18,209 bases of DNA from Phoronis ovalis (taxonomy: Eukaryota; Phoronida; Phoronidae): assembly GCA_028565635.1 (NCBI GenBank), contig JAOXYB010018583.1:1-18209 (forward strand), given 5' to 3'. How positions within the stretch are numbered: position 1 is the stretch's first letter; every line of letters starts with the position of its first letter. A program made the translations under genes and the position numbers. Below, in pieces: positions 17,981-18,209 of the stretch. The notes under the pieces were generated by a model. It was not told the origin of the DNA, ran no database searches, and saw only the letters and a list, made by a program, of their open reading frames with translations.

Positions 17981-18209
17981 AATGATGATTTAAGAGTTTT
18001 GAAACTATGTGCACCCAACCCTAAAATTGGCCAAGTGTCCTTCCAAGCCATGCAGGGACATATTCAGACATGAAAGGGGTTTGTGTGTGCTCGGCTTGTC
18101 CCACTCTACTCGATTCTTTTTTTTTTTTAAATACCATTTGACTTCTGCCATTGAAATAAGAATGTACTATGATCCAACTTGCAAGCTGTAAATTATGTAC
18201 TATTACATA

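Larger units (their letters stand above)
15789..18209. other. Upstream region without an established gene
   Basis: AT-rich DNA beyond the candidate first exon. It contains a TATA-like site, two weak minus-strand exon candidates (16418-16472, 17905-17980), a tract of eight C at 16186-16193, a small inverted repeat at 17012-17079 and a run of twelve T at 18117-18128. I find no recognisable protein domain or RNA gene on either strand. Confidence 0.6.

Overview
This is a stretch of AT-rich animal nuclear DNA, not prokaryotic. It is dominated by one intron-rich protein gene read on the minus strand, from right to left. Joining eleven exons with GT-AG borders and matching phases gives 493 contiguous residues of a cGMP phosphodiesterase of the PDE5/6/11 clade. 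These are the C-terminal half of GAF-A, the whole of GAF-B, the linker, and about the first two thirds of the catalytic domain. The closest match I recognise is PDE5: [34 protein letters not shown] and ATDLALY all appear. A few positions look PDE11-like, such as [13 protein letters not shown]. The AT-rich introns full of small inverted-repeat elements suggest an invertebrate, probably marine. That assignment is inference, and I cannot name the species.

Layout, right to left. 15789-18209 has no certain gene, only two weak candidate upstream exons. 15675-15758 is a candidate first coding exon with a TATA-like site upstream. 14086-14247 and 13101-13190 encode the C-terminal half of GAF-A. 12582-12719 encodes the inter-GAF helix and the start of GAF-B. 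A 6.5 kb intron follows (6096-12581); it holds a candidate 57-bp cassette exon, several repeats, and a 406-bp inverted-repeat element flanked by a 9-bp target duplication. 6025-6095, 4426-4489 and 4107-4298 finish most of GAF-B. 3490-3633 ends GAF-B and makes the linker. 2499-2753, 1996-2105, 1520-1607 and 1-165 encode the catalytic domain, which runs off the left edge of the window.

Both GAF domains carry a complete NKFDE signature (N-K-Xn-F-X3-D-E). The catalytic part keeps the HNWRHAF proton-donor/metal motif and the [10 protein letters not shown] metal signature. The enzyme should therefore hydrolyse cGMP and be regulated by cyclic-nucleotide-binding GAF domains. The later invariant metal aspartate and the nucleotide-clamping glutamine lie beyond position 1 and cannot be checked here.

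The main puzzle is the 5' end. The exons for the first half of GAF-A are not recognisable anywhere between 14248 and 18209. Instead, a phase-compatible exon with its own ATG lies upstream. The gene may have a GAF-A-truncated isoform from an internal promoter, or its normal 5' exons may lie outside the window.
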